44,161 nt of DNA from an uncultured Cellvibrionales bacterium (lineage in GTDB: Bacteria; Pseudomonadota; Gammaproteobacteria; Pseudomonadales; Porticoccaceae): contig CAJXWQ010000013.1 of assembly GCA_913062605.1 (NCBI GenBank), forward strand, positions 1 through 44,161, written 5' to 3'. Below, in pieces: positions 24,645 through 34,683 of this stretch. Under the pieces are notes generated by a model. It was given only the letters and a program-made list of their open reading frames with translations, was not told where the DNA came from and ran no database searches. Position numbers and translations under genes: made by a program. Every line of letters begins with the position of its first letter. The stretch's first letter is position 1.

Positions 24645-27600
24645 TTGGCCCTGAGCTATGTCTTTGTTTTGGTCCTCGTTGCCCTGTGGGCAGAGCGCCA
24701 CCCAGATTGGCACCGCCGATTACATCCCTTTATTTACAGCCTCACCCTTGCGGTATATTGCAGTTCATGGACATATTTTGGTGCTGTAGGTACTGCGGCC
24801 AGAGGTGCCTGGGCTTATCTGCCAATCTATCTTGGCCCAATCCTGTTATTTGTTGTTGGGTTGCCCCTACTGCAGAAACTGGTGCGTGTAGGCGTTCGCC
24901 AAAAAACCACCTCCATTGCAGATTTTATTGGCTCACGTTATGGCAAGCGCCAGACATTGGCAGCACTTGTGGCCGTGGTGGCTGTGGTGGGGTCAATACC
25001 CTATATAGCGCTCCAATTAAAAGCCGTTTCTTTGGCCTGGGATACAGTGGCGGGAATGCAAAGTGCTGACCCAATAGGCGGTTATCAACCGGATAGTGCA
25101 TTAATTACTGCGATTTTAATGGCTGTGTTTTCTATGGTCTTTGGTACGCGGCATCTTAAGGGGCGTGAACGTAACCGTGGAATGATGACGGCTCTCGCTG
25201 TTGAATCGCTAGTCAAATTACTGGCTTTGATTGTTATTGCGGTATTTGCCCTTGTAATCGCCACAAGGATAGATAGCTCAGAGTTTATTAGAAGTGAGAT
25301 ATTGCTAGGCCCTTGGATGGAAAACCCGATAGATGCAAGATTCATCACTACGGGTTTACTCGCTATGCTGGCAATTATTTGTTTGCCCAGACAGTTTCAT
25401 GTGACGGTGGTCGAATTTCAGGATGACCGTGATTTGCGTATGGCACCCTGGTTGTTTCCTCTGTACTTGCTGATTGTTAGCGCAGTTGTTCTACCTATTA
25501 CATTAGTAGGACAGCAATTATTCAGTGGTTCAGGTGTTGCACCAGACACCTATGTGCTTAATTTATCTATGTTAGGTGACTCCCAATTTTTAACCGCACT
25601 GGCATTTATCGGTGGTTTTTCAGCAGCTACCGGCATGGTCATTGTGGCAGCGGTGACACTATCCATCATGGTATCAAATGAAATTGTCCTGCCTTTGTTA
25701 TTAAGGTGGAGAAAAGAGAAATTTAGGCAGGTTGATTTTCTTGGTAAATATCTTCGCTGGATTCGTCGTGGCAGTATTTTGGTTCTGTTGATAGCTTCTT
25801 GGGTGATGAACAGAATGTTGGTAAAAGATGAAGGCCTGGCATCCATAGGGTTGGTTTCTTTTGCCTGTTTTGCCCAGCTATCTCCCGCTTTAATTGGTGG
25901 CGTGTACTGGCGAAAAGCTCATGCTTTTGGCGTCTACGCAGGGCTCGCTGTGGGCTTTTTATTCTGGTGGTATTGTCTGTTGTTGCCAACCATGTTGACT
26001 GCGGGTGATTTGTTACTGGTGAATGGTCTCTGGGGGATTGATTGGTTACGTCCTCAGGCTTTGTTTGGCATGGACTTTCTTGATCCACTGAGTCACGGCG
26101 TATGGTGGAGCTTAACGAGTAACCTGATTTTGTATGTTGGTGTTTCTTTACTTGTTCGGGCTAGGGAGACAGATGAATTCCAGGCAAATGTGTTTGTTAC
26201 CGCGCCCCAATTTAAAGCCTATGGAGAGGATGATTTTGAACTCTCTTCTATTCAGGTGGTTCAATTGCGTCAATTGCTTGAGCCCTTTATTAGTCATGTA
26301 CAACACGAAGACCTTTGGCGTGATTGTGAAGCACGTTATCACCAGCGTTTATTAGATAACGACAGAGCGCCAGTATTTGTCGTGCGGCGGGTAGAGCAGT
26401 CTTTGGCTGCAATTGTAGGGGCTGCTTCAGCGCAGAGTACTATTGAACTTCTGGAGCGAACAGAGCCTCTTCAGTTTCGAGACATTGCTGCTATTGTTGG
26501 GGATACCTCAGAGCAACTTCAGTTTAGCCGAGACCTATTGCAAAGTACGGTGGAAACCATTTCACAGGGAATCTGTGTAGTGGATGCTGAATTAAAAATA
26601 GTGGCATGGAACCGTAGCTATGAGCAGATGTTTGATTACCCACCACGGCTGCTCTATGTGGGTTGTCCTATTGATGCAATTTATCGTTTCAATGCTGAGC
26701 GTGGTCTGTATCGGGACTCTGATAATCTGGAGAACCAGGTAGAGCGCCGGCTGAAATTATTGCGTAGTGGTGGTTCTCACCGATTTGAACGTGTTCTTCC
26801 CAAAGGCACAACCATTCAGGTTGTGGGAAACCCCATGCCCAATGGAGGGTTTGTATCCACCTTCACGGATATCAGTGACTACAAGTCAGTGGTCAAAGCG
26901 TTGGAAGAAGCAAAATCTACGTTGGAGGAACGGGTAGAGCAACGCACCGCTGACTTGTCTGAGGTAAATCAGGCACTGGAGGAGGAAAACAGATTACGGG
27001 CTTCTGCTGAATCAGAAGTCCGGGAAATGCACACTAGTAAAAGCCGCTTTATGCAATCGGCTAGTCATGATCTACTCCAACCCATTAGTGCTGCCAGACT
27101 TTTTGTGTCAGCAATGCAGCAAAAGTTACAGGGTGGTGAACATACTGATCTGAGTGGCCAGGTAGGCCATGTGGAAAAAGCTCTCGAAACAGCAGAGCAG
27201 TTGATATCAGCTCTACGTGAAATTTCTCGTCTCGATAGTGGCAAGATGCAACCAAACTACCAGTATTTAAATATTGGTAGTTTGTTACAGGATCTGGCCA
27301 CAGAGTTCGAAGTGCTGGCGATTGATAAGGGGATAGAGTTACATTTTGTACCTTGTGATGTGTGGGTTGAAAGTGATCCGCAGCTATTGCGCCGCATCCT
27401 GCAAAACTTTCTCAGTAATGCTATTCACTATACCAAGCGTGGCCGAGTTCTCCTTGGTTGTCGCCGAGAGAAAGCCGGACTTCGGATTGAGGTATGGGAT
27501 ACCGGCCCGGGTATTGCTCCCAGAGCTATGAATCTTATCTTTAGGGAGTTTGAACGTCTTAGCCCCGGTGTTACCAGTACCGACAAAGGGTTAGGTTTGG

Positions 27601-28142
27601 GGCTGACCATTGCTAAACGCATGGCAGATCTACTAGGTCATGACATCGGTGTGAAATCAGAGCCAGGAGAAGGCTCGGTATTTAGTGTTTTGGTCCCCTA
27701 TGGTGAGCCTGTTGTGCTGGCTTCTATGCAAAATGGTGGGTTGCCACTACGCCCTGAGTTAACGGGTATCAAAGTTCTTTGTATCGATAATGAAGAAGAA
27801 ATTCTCCAAGGCATGAAGAGCCTCTTAAGCCAATGGGGCTGTCAGGTTTTATTGGCAAAAGGTCAGGAGGAGGTTTTTGCGTTACTCAAGGATCGACTGC
27901 CAGATATCTTGTTGGTCGATTTTCATTTAGATGAATGCTTGACGGGTCTTGAGCTGGTAAATAATTTGCCTGAAAAATGGCGAAATCTTCCCTGTATATT
28001 GATAAGTGCTGATAATTCGGATGAAGTGAGACGGCTAGCCGAAAAGACCGGATATTCATTTTTGTCCAAGCCAGTAACGCCCGATGTGTTAGCACGGAAA
28101 ATGAAAATTTTACTCAATAGAAAAGGTGAAACTGATCTTTAG
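24645..28142 (+). CDS. CrbS-like hybrid histidine kinase with SLC5 transporter domain
   Basis: 1165 residues from the first conventional start (TTG 24645); the true start may be twelve codons upstream. Domains, numbered from 24645: a sodium:solute symporter-like membrane domain with about 13 helices (1-500), a STAC-like linker (505-620), a PAS domain (628-745, ETISQGICVVDAELKIVAWN), a coiled coil, a histidine phosphotransfer region with His808 in SASHDLLQPIS, an ATPase domain (NFLSNAIHYT, DTGPGI, GLGLGLTIAKR) and a receiver domain with phospho-acceptor Asp1092 (LLVDFH). CrbS of Vibrio and its pseudomonad relatives have this architecture and activate acs through CrbR. It may sense or transport a metabolite at the membrane. 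The likely partner is 34684-35337. Confidence 0.85.
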   Translation: MALSYVFVLVLVALWAERHPDWHRRLHPFIYSLTLAVYCSSWTYFGAVGTAARGAWAYLPIYLGPILLFVVGLPLLQKLVRVGVRQKTTSIADFIGSRYGKRQTLAALVAVVAVVGSIPYIALQLKAVSLAWDTVAGMQSADPIGGYQPDSALITAILMAVFSMVFGTRHLKGRERNRGMMTALAVESLVKLLALIVIAVFALVIATRIDSSEFIRSEILLGPWMENPIDARFITTGLLAMLAIICLPRQFHVTVVEFQDDRDLRMAPWLFPLYLLIVSAVVLPITLVGQQLFSGSGVAPDTYVLNLSMLGDSQFLTALAFIGGFSAATGMVIVAAVTLSIMVSNEIVLPLLLRWRKEKFRQVDFLGKYLRWIRRGSILVLLIASWVMNRMLVKDEGLASIGLVSFACFAQLSPALIGGVYWRKAHAFGVYAGLAVGFLFWWYCLLLPTMLTAGDLLLVNGLWGIDWLRPQALFGMDFLDPLSHGVWWSLTSNLILYVGVSLLVRARETDEFQANVFVTAPQFKAYGEDDFELSSIQVVQLRQLLEPFISHVQHEDLWRDCEARYHQRLLDNDRAPVFVVRRVEQSLAAIVGAASAQSTIELLERTEPLQFRDIAAIVGDTSEQLQFSRDLLQSTVETISQGICVVDAELKIVAWNRSYEQMFDYPPRLLYVGCPIDAIYRFNAERGLYRDSDNLENQVERRLKLLRSGGSHRFERVLPKGTTIQVVGNPMPNGGFVSTFTDISDYKSVVKALEEAKSTLEERVEQRTADLSEVNQALEEENRLRASAESEVREMHTSKSRFMQSASHDLLQPISAARLFVSAMQQKLQGGEHTDLSGQVGHVEKALETAEQLISALREISRLDSGKMQPNYQYLNIGSLLQDLATEFEVLAIDKGIELHFVPCDVWVESDPQLLRRILQNFLSNAIHYTKRGRVLLGCRREKAGLRIEVWDTGPGIAPRAMNLIFREFERLSPGVTSTDKGLGLGLTIAKRMADLLGHDIGVKSEPGEGSVFSVLVPYGEPVVLASMQNGGLPLRPELTGIKVLCIDNEEEILQGMKSLLSQWGCQVLLAKGQEEVFALLKDRLPDILLVDFHLDECLTGLELVNNLPEKWRNLPCILISADNSDEVRRLAEKTGYSFLSKPVTPDVLARKMKILLNRKGETDL

Positions 28143-28231
28143 GCATACAGTTCTTAAGCTATATATGGACAGACTGAGAGTAACCACCACCTTTTAGAAA
28201 TTGTTAGTGCTTCTTTTACTATAGAGTTTGG

Positions 28232-28248
28232 GGCGCTAGACTAGCGCC
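28232..28248 (+). terminator. Hairpin between crbS-like gene and yajQ
   Basis: GGCGCTA (28232-28238) pairs with TAGCGCC (28242-28248) across a 3-base loop. It lacks a strong U-tract, so termination is uncertain. Confidence 0.4.
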
Positions 28249-28278
28249 TCTACGTGTTTGGTAACCAGGATTTTTTAG

Positions 28279-28764
28279 ATGCCCTCATTTGATATTGTTT
28301 CTGAAGTTGAAGTAGAAGAAATTCGTAATGCTGCGGAAAATACTCAGCGTGAACTTGCTACTCGCTTTGATTTTAGAGGCGTAGATGCCAATGTTGAGTT
28401 CAAAGATGGTGAAGTGACGCTGTCTACTGAGGCAGATTTTCAGTGCCAGCAGTTGCTGGATATGTTTCGGGGGAATTTGGTGAAGCGCAAGGTAGACCCT
28501 TATGTGATTGATGTAGATGAGGGAGCCTTACACAGTGGTAAGACTTTTTCTCTGCAGGTTCGCTTTAAACAGGGGATTGATCAGCCTATGGCGAAGAAAA
28601 TCGTCAAACTAGTGAAAGAGTCCAAGATGAAAGTTCAGGCGGCGATTCAGGGCGAAAAAATTCGAATTACCGGTAAAAAACGAGATGACCTGCAAGCCGT
28701 TATGGCCCTCGTTCGAGGCGCAGAGTTGGGACAACCCTTTCAGTTTGAAAACTTCAGGGATTGA
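28279..28764 (+). CDS. YajQ-family nucleotide-binding protein
   Basis: 161 residues, the family's usual length. [25 protein letters not shown] and the C-terminal [16 protein letters not shown] define the UPF0234/YajQ family. Members bind RNA or nucleotides; some in Xanthomonas and Pseudomonas bind cyclic di-GMP. Whether this one does cannot be read from the sequence. It stands alone between the sensor kinase and the efflux operon. Confidence 0.93.
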   Translation: MPSFDIVSEVEVEEIRNAAENTQRELATRFDFRGVDANVEFKDGEVTLSTEADFQCQQLLDMFRGNLVKRKVDPYVIDVDEGALHSGKTFSLQVRFKQGIDQPMAKKIVKLVKESKMKVQAAIQGEKIRITGKKRDDLQAVMALVRGAELGQPFQFENFRD

Positions 28765-28822
28765 TAGACTATTATTAGTTTTGTGCCATGATTAAATCAT
28801 AAAAAATATTGATCGAGGCAGG

Positions 28823-30382
28823 ATGGCCCTTCAAGTAGTTTTTATCATGCATTTGTTATCTCGCAAATTCCAATGTGTTCTTCTCACGTTGGGGATAGTT
28901 CTTGTAATAGCGATGACGGGTTGTTCAGCACTAGGGCCAGATTTCAAAAAGCCGAAAGCTAAAACCAATTCAGAATGGCTAGCAGACAATTCAGTACTCT
29001 CTACAGATGCCATTGTTCAAACCGAATGGTGGAAAACGTTTAATGACCCGATTCTCGATACCCTGATTCACACCGCTGTCCACCAGAATTTGCCCCTGCA
29101 AATTGCAGGTCTAAGAATTATGGAGGCGCGGGCACAGTTGGGCATTTCCAAAGGAAATCGCTACCCCCAGTCACAGCAAATCGGAGGTACTGTTAACGAT
29201 GTTGGATTAAGTGAGAATAGACCTAACTTTAATTCGGCTACTGACGACAGCTATACAGACTATCAGGTAGGGTTTGATGCAGCATGGGAATTGGATTTTT
29301 GGGGGCGATTTCGAAGAGCGATAGAGGCATCGGATGCCAGCCTTGCAGTTACTGAGGCTGATTATGATGACGCTCTGGTTATCTTGACGGCAGAGGTTGC
29401 TCGAGCCTATGTGGTGATTCGCACGCTGGAAGAAAGGCTTTCATTGGTTCGATCCAATATCACCTTGCAGCAAGAAAGCCTGAGGATTGCAAAAATTCGC
29501 TATGAGAATGGCGCCACTACTGAACTTGATGTTCAGCAGGCAACCTCCAATTTAGCGGATACTCAGGCACAGGAACCAAGCTTGGTGAGATCCCTCCGTC
29601 AATCGGCTAATGGGCTCAGTGTGTTGCTGGGAATGCCTCCTTCTGACCTTTCGGCGATGCTGGGTGGTCTAGGTGCCATCCCTTTGGCTCCAGCTGCGGT
29701 AACAACGGGAGTTCCCGCCGACCTCTTACGCCGCCGCCCGGATGTTCGCTTGGCTGAGCATTTTGCAGCTAGTCAGAGTGCCTTGATTGGTGTTGCCAGG
29801 GCAGATTTGTTTCCCAGTTTTTCACTCACAGGCTCTATTGGTTACCAGGCTAGTAATACAGGTAACAGTGAGAGTAATGACCTTTTTAATAGTGAAAGCC
29901 TGTTTTTCTCGGGAGGTCCTTCATTTCGTTGGAATATTTTCAATTACGGGCAGATAAAAAATAACGTTCGTATTCAGGATGCTCGCTTTCAACAAAGCCT
30001 GGTGAGCTATCAAAACACGGTCCTAACGGCTTATCAGGAAGTAGAGGATGCCATGGTGGCATTTGGACAAGCGCAGCGGGAGACGGCTTTTCGTGCCATA
30101 AGTGCTGGTGCAGCGCTACGCGCTGTTGAAATTGCCAAAATTCAGTACCGCGAGGGTTCAGTAGATTTTCAGCGGGTGATCGATTCGGAGCGTTTCCTAG
30201 TGTCACAGCAGGATCAGTGGACACTTGCCCGTGGTGATATCGTACTTAATTTAATCGCCATGTATAAGGCGTTGGGTGGTGGTTGGGAAATTAGGGACGG
30301 ACGCAGTGTTATTCCCGATGATATGAGACGTGAAATGGAAGAGCGTACCCATTGGGGCGATTTACTGGCACCCGAAAACTAA
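28823..30382 (+). CDS. RND efflux outer-membrane lipoprotein (NodT/OprM family)
   Basis: 519 residues. The signal peptide ends in the lipobox AMTGC, so the protein is N-acylated. The body has two TolC-like repeats with alternating coiled-coil helices, the family words GPDFKKP, YQVGFDAAWELDFWGRFRR, RRRPDVRLAE and EVEDAMVAF. It forms the exit duct of a tripartite pump. A start at 28847 is an alternative, since the first eight residues are poorly spaced from the ribosome binding site. It is the first gene of the order outer membrane factor, adaptor, pump. Confidence 0.93.
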   Translation: MALQVVFIMHLLSRKFQCVLLTLGIVLVIAMTGCSALGPDFKKPKAKTNSEWLADNSVLSTDAIVQTEWWKTFNDPILDTLIHTAVHQNLPLQIAGLRIMEARAQLGISKGNRYPQSQQIGGTVNDVGLSENRPNFNSATDDSYTDYQVGFDAAWELDFWGRFRRAIEASDASLAVTEADYDDALVILTAEVARAYVVIRTLEERLSLVRSNITLQQESLRIAKIRYENGATTELDVQQATSNLADTQAQEPSLVRSLRQSANGLSVLLGMPPSDLSAMLGGLGAIPLAPAAVTTGVPADLLRRRPDVRLAEHFAASQSALIGVARADLFPSFSLTGSIGYQASNTGNSESNDLFNSESLFFSGGPSFRWNIFNYGQIKNNVRIQDARFQQSLVSYQNTVLTAYQEVEDAMVAFGQAQRETAFRAISAGAALRAVEIAKIQYREGSVDFQRVIDSERFLVSQQDQWTLARGDIVLNLIAMYKALGGGWEIRDGRSVIPDDMRREMEERTHWGDLLAPEN

Positions 30383-30457
30383 GATGGGCGTAGTTCTTGG
30401 TTGGCGTTGCGAAGAGCGTGCTTAACTCTGTTGATATTGGCCCTGTGGAGGGGTGAT

Positions 30458-31570
30458 ATGAAATCAAGAAATATTTGTTTCCTTCAATTTAGGACACTGG
30501 TTGTCGTTGTGCCGGCCCTTATGGTTTTGGCGTGCAGTGAGCCACCGGAGTCCGAGGTTAATGACATCATTCGACCTGTAAAAATGATCACAGTAGGAAC
30601 TGACGATAACACCACAACATTAGAATATCCGGGGGTTATTGCCGCAACGCAGAGTGTTGAGCTCGGGTTTGAAGTACAGGGTAAGATTATTGAACTGCCT
30701 GTAATAGAAGGCCAACAAATCAATGAAGGTGAGATATTAGCAAGACTGGACCCGGTGGATTACATAGCAGCACGAGACGCAGCCAAGTCAAATCACCATG
30801 CATTGAATTCAGCCTACCAGCGGGCAAAGAGAATATTTGACCTGGGTGCGGGATCCCAGGCTGAGATTGACCTTACCTTACGAGATGTTCGGGTTGCCCT
30901 TGAGGAATTGAAAACAGCTCAGAAAGCGCTTGCTGACACTGCGCTCTCAAGTCCATTTAGTGGGGAGGTTGCGAAAAAGATTGCGGACAACTTTCAAAAT
31001 GTACAGGCCAAAGAGCCGATTGTATTACTGCAGGATTTATCGAGCCTTGAAATGGATGTCACGGTTCCGGAGAAAGATATTGTTCAGTCAGATACCGACC
31101 TCAGTCCAGAAGAGCGCACTTCACGGGTTAGACCAGAAATTGTTCTTAGTACTATTCCGGATAAACGTTTTTCAGCACGTTTTAAGTCCTTTTCGAGCGC
31201 AGCTGATCCAGTAACTCGCACCTACACAGTCACCCTCGCGTTTGATAACCCTGAAGACGTCACTATTTTGCCGGGCATGACCGCTAAAGCAGTCGTGAAT
31301 ATACAAGGGGAGAAAGCAGAACAATCAGGGATGGGTGGTTTGATGGTGCCGGTCTCTGCGGTGGCATCAGATGATCAGGGTAATGCCTATGCCTGGCTTA
31401 TCGACACAGACACCATGCGAGTATCACAAGTGTTAGTGGATATGGGGACAATGGCGGATTCCAGTGTGCGAATTCTCAGCGGTCTCAAGTCGGGTGATCG
31501 AATCGCCATCTCCGGTATGCACTACTTACGCGAAGGAATGAAAGTTCGCCCATTGGATGAGAAACAATGA
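30458..31570 (+). CDS. RND efflux periplasmic adaptor lipoprotein
   Basis: 370 residues from ATG 30458 with GGAGGGG just upstream. A lipobox LVLACS places it on the inner membrane. Lipoyl-like barrel GFEVQGKIIELPVIEGQQI, helical hairpin and C-terminal beta domain (GLMVPVSAVASDDQGNAYAW) are typical of HlyD/AcrA-type adaptors. It is followed by the pump gene, whose start is near the end of this gene; transport substrate is unknown. Confidence 0.92.
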   Translation: MKSRNICFLQFRTLVVVVPALMVLACSEPPESEVNDIIRPVKMITVGTDDNTTTLEYPGVIAATQSVELGFEVQGKIIELPVIEGQQINEGEILARLDPVDYIAARDAAKSNHHALNSAYQRAKRIFDLGAGSQAEIDLTLRDVRVALEELKTAQKALADTALSSPFSGEVAKKIADNFQNVQAKEPIVLLQDLSSLEMDVTVPEKDIVQSDTDLSPEERTSRVRPEIVLSTIPDKRFSARFKSFSSAADPVTRTYTVTLAFDNPEDVTILPGMTAKAVVNIQGEKAEQSGMGGLMVPVSAVASDDQGNAYAWLIDTDTMRVSQVLVDMGTMADSSVRILSGLKSGDRIAISGMHYLREGMKVRPLDEKQ

Positions 31571-31598
31571 GGGCAGTGCTACTAGTCATGGGGACAGA

Positions 31599-34500
31599 AT
31601 GAATATTGCCCAGTTTTTCATTGAACGTCGCGTAGTGACACTGGTTCTTACGGTTGTCATGCTCGGTGCTGGCATGGTGAGTTACCAGGGGCTGAGCCGC
31701 TTGGAAGATCCTGAATTTACCATTAAGGATGCCCTGATCATTACCGCCTATCCGGGTGCTTCGGCAGCGGAAGTGGAGGCTGAAGTCTCTGACCGGCTAG
31801 AAAAAGCCGTTCAGAAGATGGGGCAACTCAAACGCGTGGTCTCGAAGTCTGACCGTGGGCTTTCTACCCTCACGGTTACCATTAAAGATAAGTATGACAA
31901 GTATTTACTTCCTCAGGTTTGGGACGAGTTACGGCGAAAGGTTACTGACGCCCAGAGTGACTTGCCGCCTGGCGCTGGCCCCTCTCTGGTGGTCGACGAT
32001 TATGGCGATGTTTACGGTATTTTTATTGCAGTTACTGGGGACGGATACAGTTATGCAGAAATAAAGGATGTGGTTGACCTACTGCGTCGAGAACTGTTGT
32101 TAGTTGAGGATGTTGGCAAGATTGATACCTTTGGTGAACGAACTGAAGCTATTTATGTTGAGCTGAGTCGCGATCGTATGTCCCAGCTTGGTATTCCTCC
32201 CGATGCGGTGATCAATGAATTGCGCCAGAAGAACTTGGTCACTGACTCGGGTCGGGTTGAGGTCGGTGGTGAATTTATTACGCTTAATCCAACGGGTGAA
32301 ATTAAGACGGTTGAGCAGTTTAGCGAAGTGTTGATCAGTAATCTTGGCTCTGACCAAATTTACTTGCGTGATATTGCCAGGGTTTGGCGTGGTTATGTGG
32401 AGCCCCAGAATAATTTGATTCTGCATGATATGCGGCCAGCCATTGGGCTGGGGATCTCAACCGTGGCAGGTGGCAATGTCATCAAGATGGGCGAGGCCCT
32501 TAAACAACGCATGTTAGAGCTCAAGCCACAGGTGCCTGTAGGCATTGAAGCCGGATTGGTTTCCGTTCAATCCGATGCGGTGAACATTGCTATAAAGAGC
32601 TTTGTTATCAGCCTGCTGGAAGCTGTGGCTATTGTGATTGTGGTGCTGCTTGTTTTCATGGGTGTACGCAGCGGTCTACTGATTGGCTTTGTACTGATTC
32701 TGACCATTAGCGGAACTTTTATTTTTCTCGCCCCCATGATGGTGGCATTGGAGCGAATCTCTCTTGGTGCACTCATTATTGCCCTCGGCATGCTGGTTGA
32801 TAATGCCATTGTCGTGGTGGATGGTGTCCTGGTTCGATTGGAGAAAGGTGAGAATGCTAAATTCGCCGCTATCGAGGTGGTGAAACAAACGGCTGTACCG
32901 TTATTAGGTGCGACCATCATTGCCATTCTGGCATTTGCGGCCATTGGTACCTCTGATGATAATACGGGAGAATTTTGTCGTTCCCTGTATCAGGTTGTCT
33001 TGGTGTCATTACTGTTGAGCTGGGTCACTGCCGTAACGATCACACCCTTGTTGTGCATCATGTTTTTAAAGCAGCCAGAAGAGGGCCATGTCTCCGAAGA
33101 TCCCTATGGCGGTAAATTTTATGCCATCTATAAGGGCTTGCTGCGCACCTGTATTCGTTTAAAGAGTCTGACCATCATGGTGGTGGTTGGATTATTTGTT
33201 GCCGCCCTTTGGGGCTTTCAACTTGTTGAGCAGAGCTTTTTTCCGCCATCCACACGTCCACAAGTGATGGTTGATCTCTGGTTGCCGCAGGGGACACACA
33301 TCAAGGAGACAGAAGCATTAGCCGGAGACGTGGGGCGTTATATCAAAGAGCAGGAGGGTGTCACCCATATCACTTCCTTGGTTGGCAAAGGTGGGCTCCG
33401 GTTTTTGTTGACCTACACGCCGGAAAAAATAAACAGCTCCTACGCACAATTATTGGTTGATGTGGATGACCCCACAAAGATGGATGGCCTGTTGGTTAAT
33501 ATAGAGGCACATCTGCAACAGCATTATCCCAATGTGCTGGGTTATGCCTCTAAATTTCAGTTAGGGCCAGGGAGTACCGGTAAGATTCAGGCGAGGTTAA
33601 GTGGCCCTGATCGCAGTGTGCTACGGGAATTGTCGGGTCAGGTAAAAGCTATTCTAAGTGCTGATCCAAATGCCAAGGCTATTCGTACTGACTGGCGCCA
33701 GCGAGTAAAAATGGTTCGTCCAATTGTGGCCGAGAAACAAGCGAATTTGAATGGTATTAATCGGCCAGATATTGCCCGGACGTTACTTGAAGGGTTTCAG
33801 GGTGAGCGGGTAGGTGTGTACCGAGAAGGTGATTTATTACTGCCGATTATTCTGCGAGCGGAGGAGGTGAATCGGTCGGATATCAACAGCCTTAACAACC
33901 TGCAAATTTGGAGCCCGGCTGCAGGATCTATGATTCCATTGCGCCAGGTGATCACGGGGTTTGAATCCGGGTTCGAAGACGAAATTATTATGCGGCGAAA
34001 CCGTAAGCCAACGATCACTATCTATGCCGACCCCATTTCTGGCCCAGCCACCGTACTGTTTGCCAAAGTCCGCCCCCAGATTGAAGCGATTGACCTACCT
34101 CCTGGGTATGAGATGGAGTGGGGTGGTGAGTATGAGGACTCGGGTAATGCGCAGGCTGGTTTGGCGGCGAGCATACCCATGTTCGTTATGATTATGATTC
34201 TGATTACTATCATGCTGTTCAATTCGTTGCGCCAGCCATTAATTATTTGGCTGGTGGTACCGTTGGCATTGATTGGTGTAACGATAGGTTTGCTATCAGC
34301 CAATCAACCTTTTGGCTTTATGTCACTACTGGGCTTTCTCAGTTTGATGGGCATGCTGATTAAAAATGCGATTGTTTTGATTGAAGAGATTGTCCTGCAG
34401 GGTAATAGTGACAAAGATTTGATGACTGCCATTGTGGACTCAGGTGTCAGTCGGCTCCGACCTGTGGCCATGGCGGCATTAACCACAGCATTGGGTATGA

Positions 34501-34631
34501 TCCCATTGTTATTTGATGCATTCTTTGTGGCTATGGCTACCACCATTATTGCTGGACTGATGTTTGCGACGTTACTGACTATGATTGTGGTACCGGTGTT
34601 GTATGCAACTTTTTACAAGGCCAGTATTTAG
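31599..34631 (+). CDS. RND efflux pump (inner membrane permease)
   Basis: 1010 residues from ATG 31599, which fits the family N-terminus NIAQFFIERRVVTLVL. Twelve membrane helices and two large periplasmic loops are evident. In helix 4, GMLVDNAIVVVDG carries one proton-relay Asp followed by Asn, where AcrB has Asp-Asp. GMLIKNAIVLIEEIV marks the second half with the relay Lys. It exports an unknown substrate using the proton gradient. The gene stands at the end of the efflux operon and converges with the CrbR-like regulator. Confidence 0.93.
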   Translation: MNIAQFFIERRVVTLVLTVVMLGAGMVSYQGLSRLEDPEFTIKDALIITAYPGASAAEVEAEVSDRLEKAVQKMGQLKRVVSKSDRGLSTLTVTIKDKYDKYLLPQVWDELRRKVTDAQSDLPPGAGPSLVVDDYGDVYGIFIAVTGDGYSYAEIKDVVDLLRRELLLVEDVGKIDTFGERTEAIYVELSRDRMSQLGIPPDAVINELRQKNLVTDSGRVEVGGEFITLNPTGEIKTVEQFSEVLISNLGSDQIYLRDIARVWRGYVEPQNNLILHDMRPAIGLGISTVAGGNVIKMGEALKQRMLELKPQVPVGIEAGLVSVQSDAVNIAIKSFVISLLEAVAIVIVVLLVFMGVRSGLLIGFVLILTISGTFIFLAPMMVALERISLGALIIALGMLVDNAIVVVDGVLVRLEKGENAKFAAIEVVKQTAVPLLGATIIAILAFAAIGTSDDNTGEFCRSLYQVVLVSLLLSWVTAVTITPLLCIMFLKQPEEGHVSEDPYGGKFYAIYKGLLRTCIRLKSLTIMVVVGLFVAALWGFQLVEQSFFPPSTRPQVMVDLWLPQGTHIKETEALAGDVGRYIKEQEGVTHITSLVGKGGLRFLLTYTPEKINSSYAQLLVDVDDPTKMDGLLVNIEAHLQQHYPNVLGYASKFQLGPGSTGKIQARLSGPDRSVLRELSGQVKAILSADPNAKAIRTDWRQRVKMVRPIVAEKQANLNGINRPDIARTLLEGFQGERVGVYREGDLLLPIILRAEEVNRSDINSLNNLQIWSPAAGSMIPLRQVITGFESGFEDEIIMRRNRKPTITIYADPISGPATVLFAKVRPQIEAIDLPPGYEMEWGGEYEDSGNAQAGLAASIPMFVMIMILITIMLFNSLRQPLIIWLVVPLALIGVTIGLLSANQPFGFMSLLGFLSLMGMLIKNAIVLIEEIVLQGNSDKDLMTAIVDSGVSRLRPVAMAALTTALGMIPLLFDAFFVAMATTIIAGLMFATLLTMIVVPVLYATFYKASI

Positions 34632-34683
34632 AAGATTTACAGCAGAAAACGCTTCCGGTTAGAGAACCTCTTTGGACTACATA

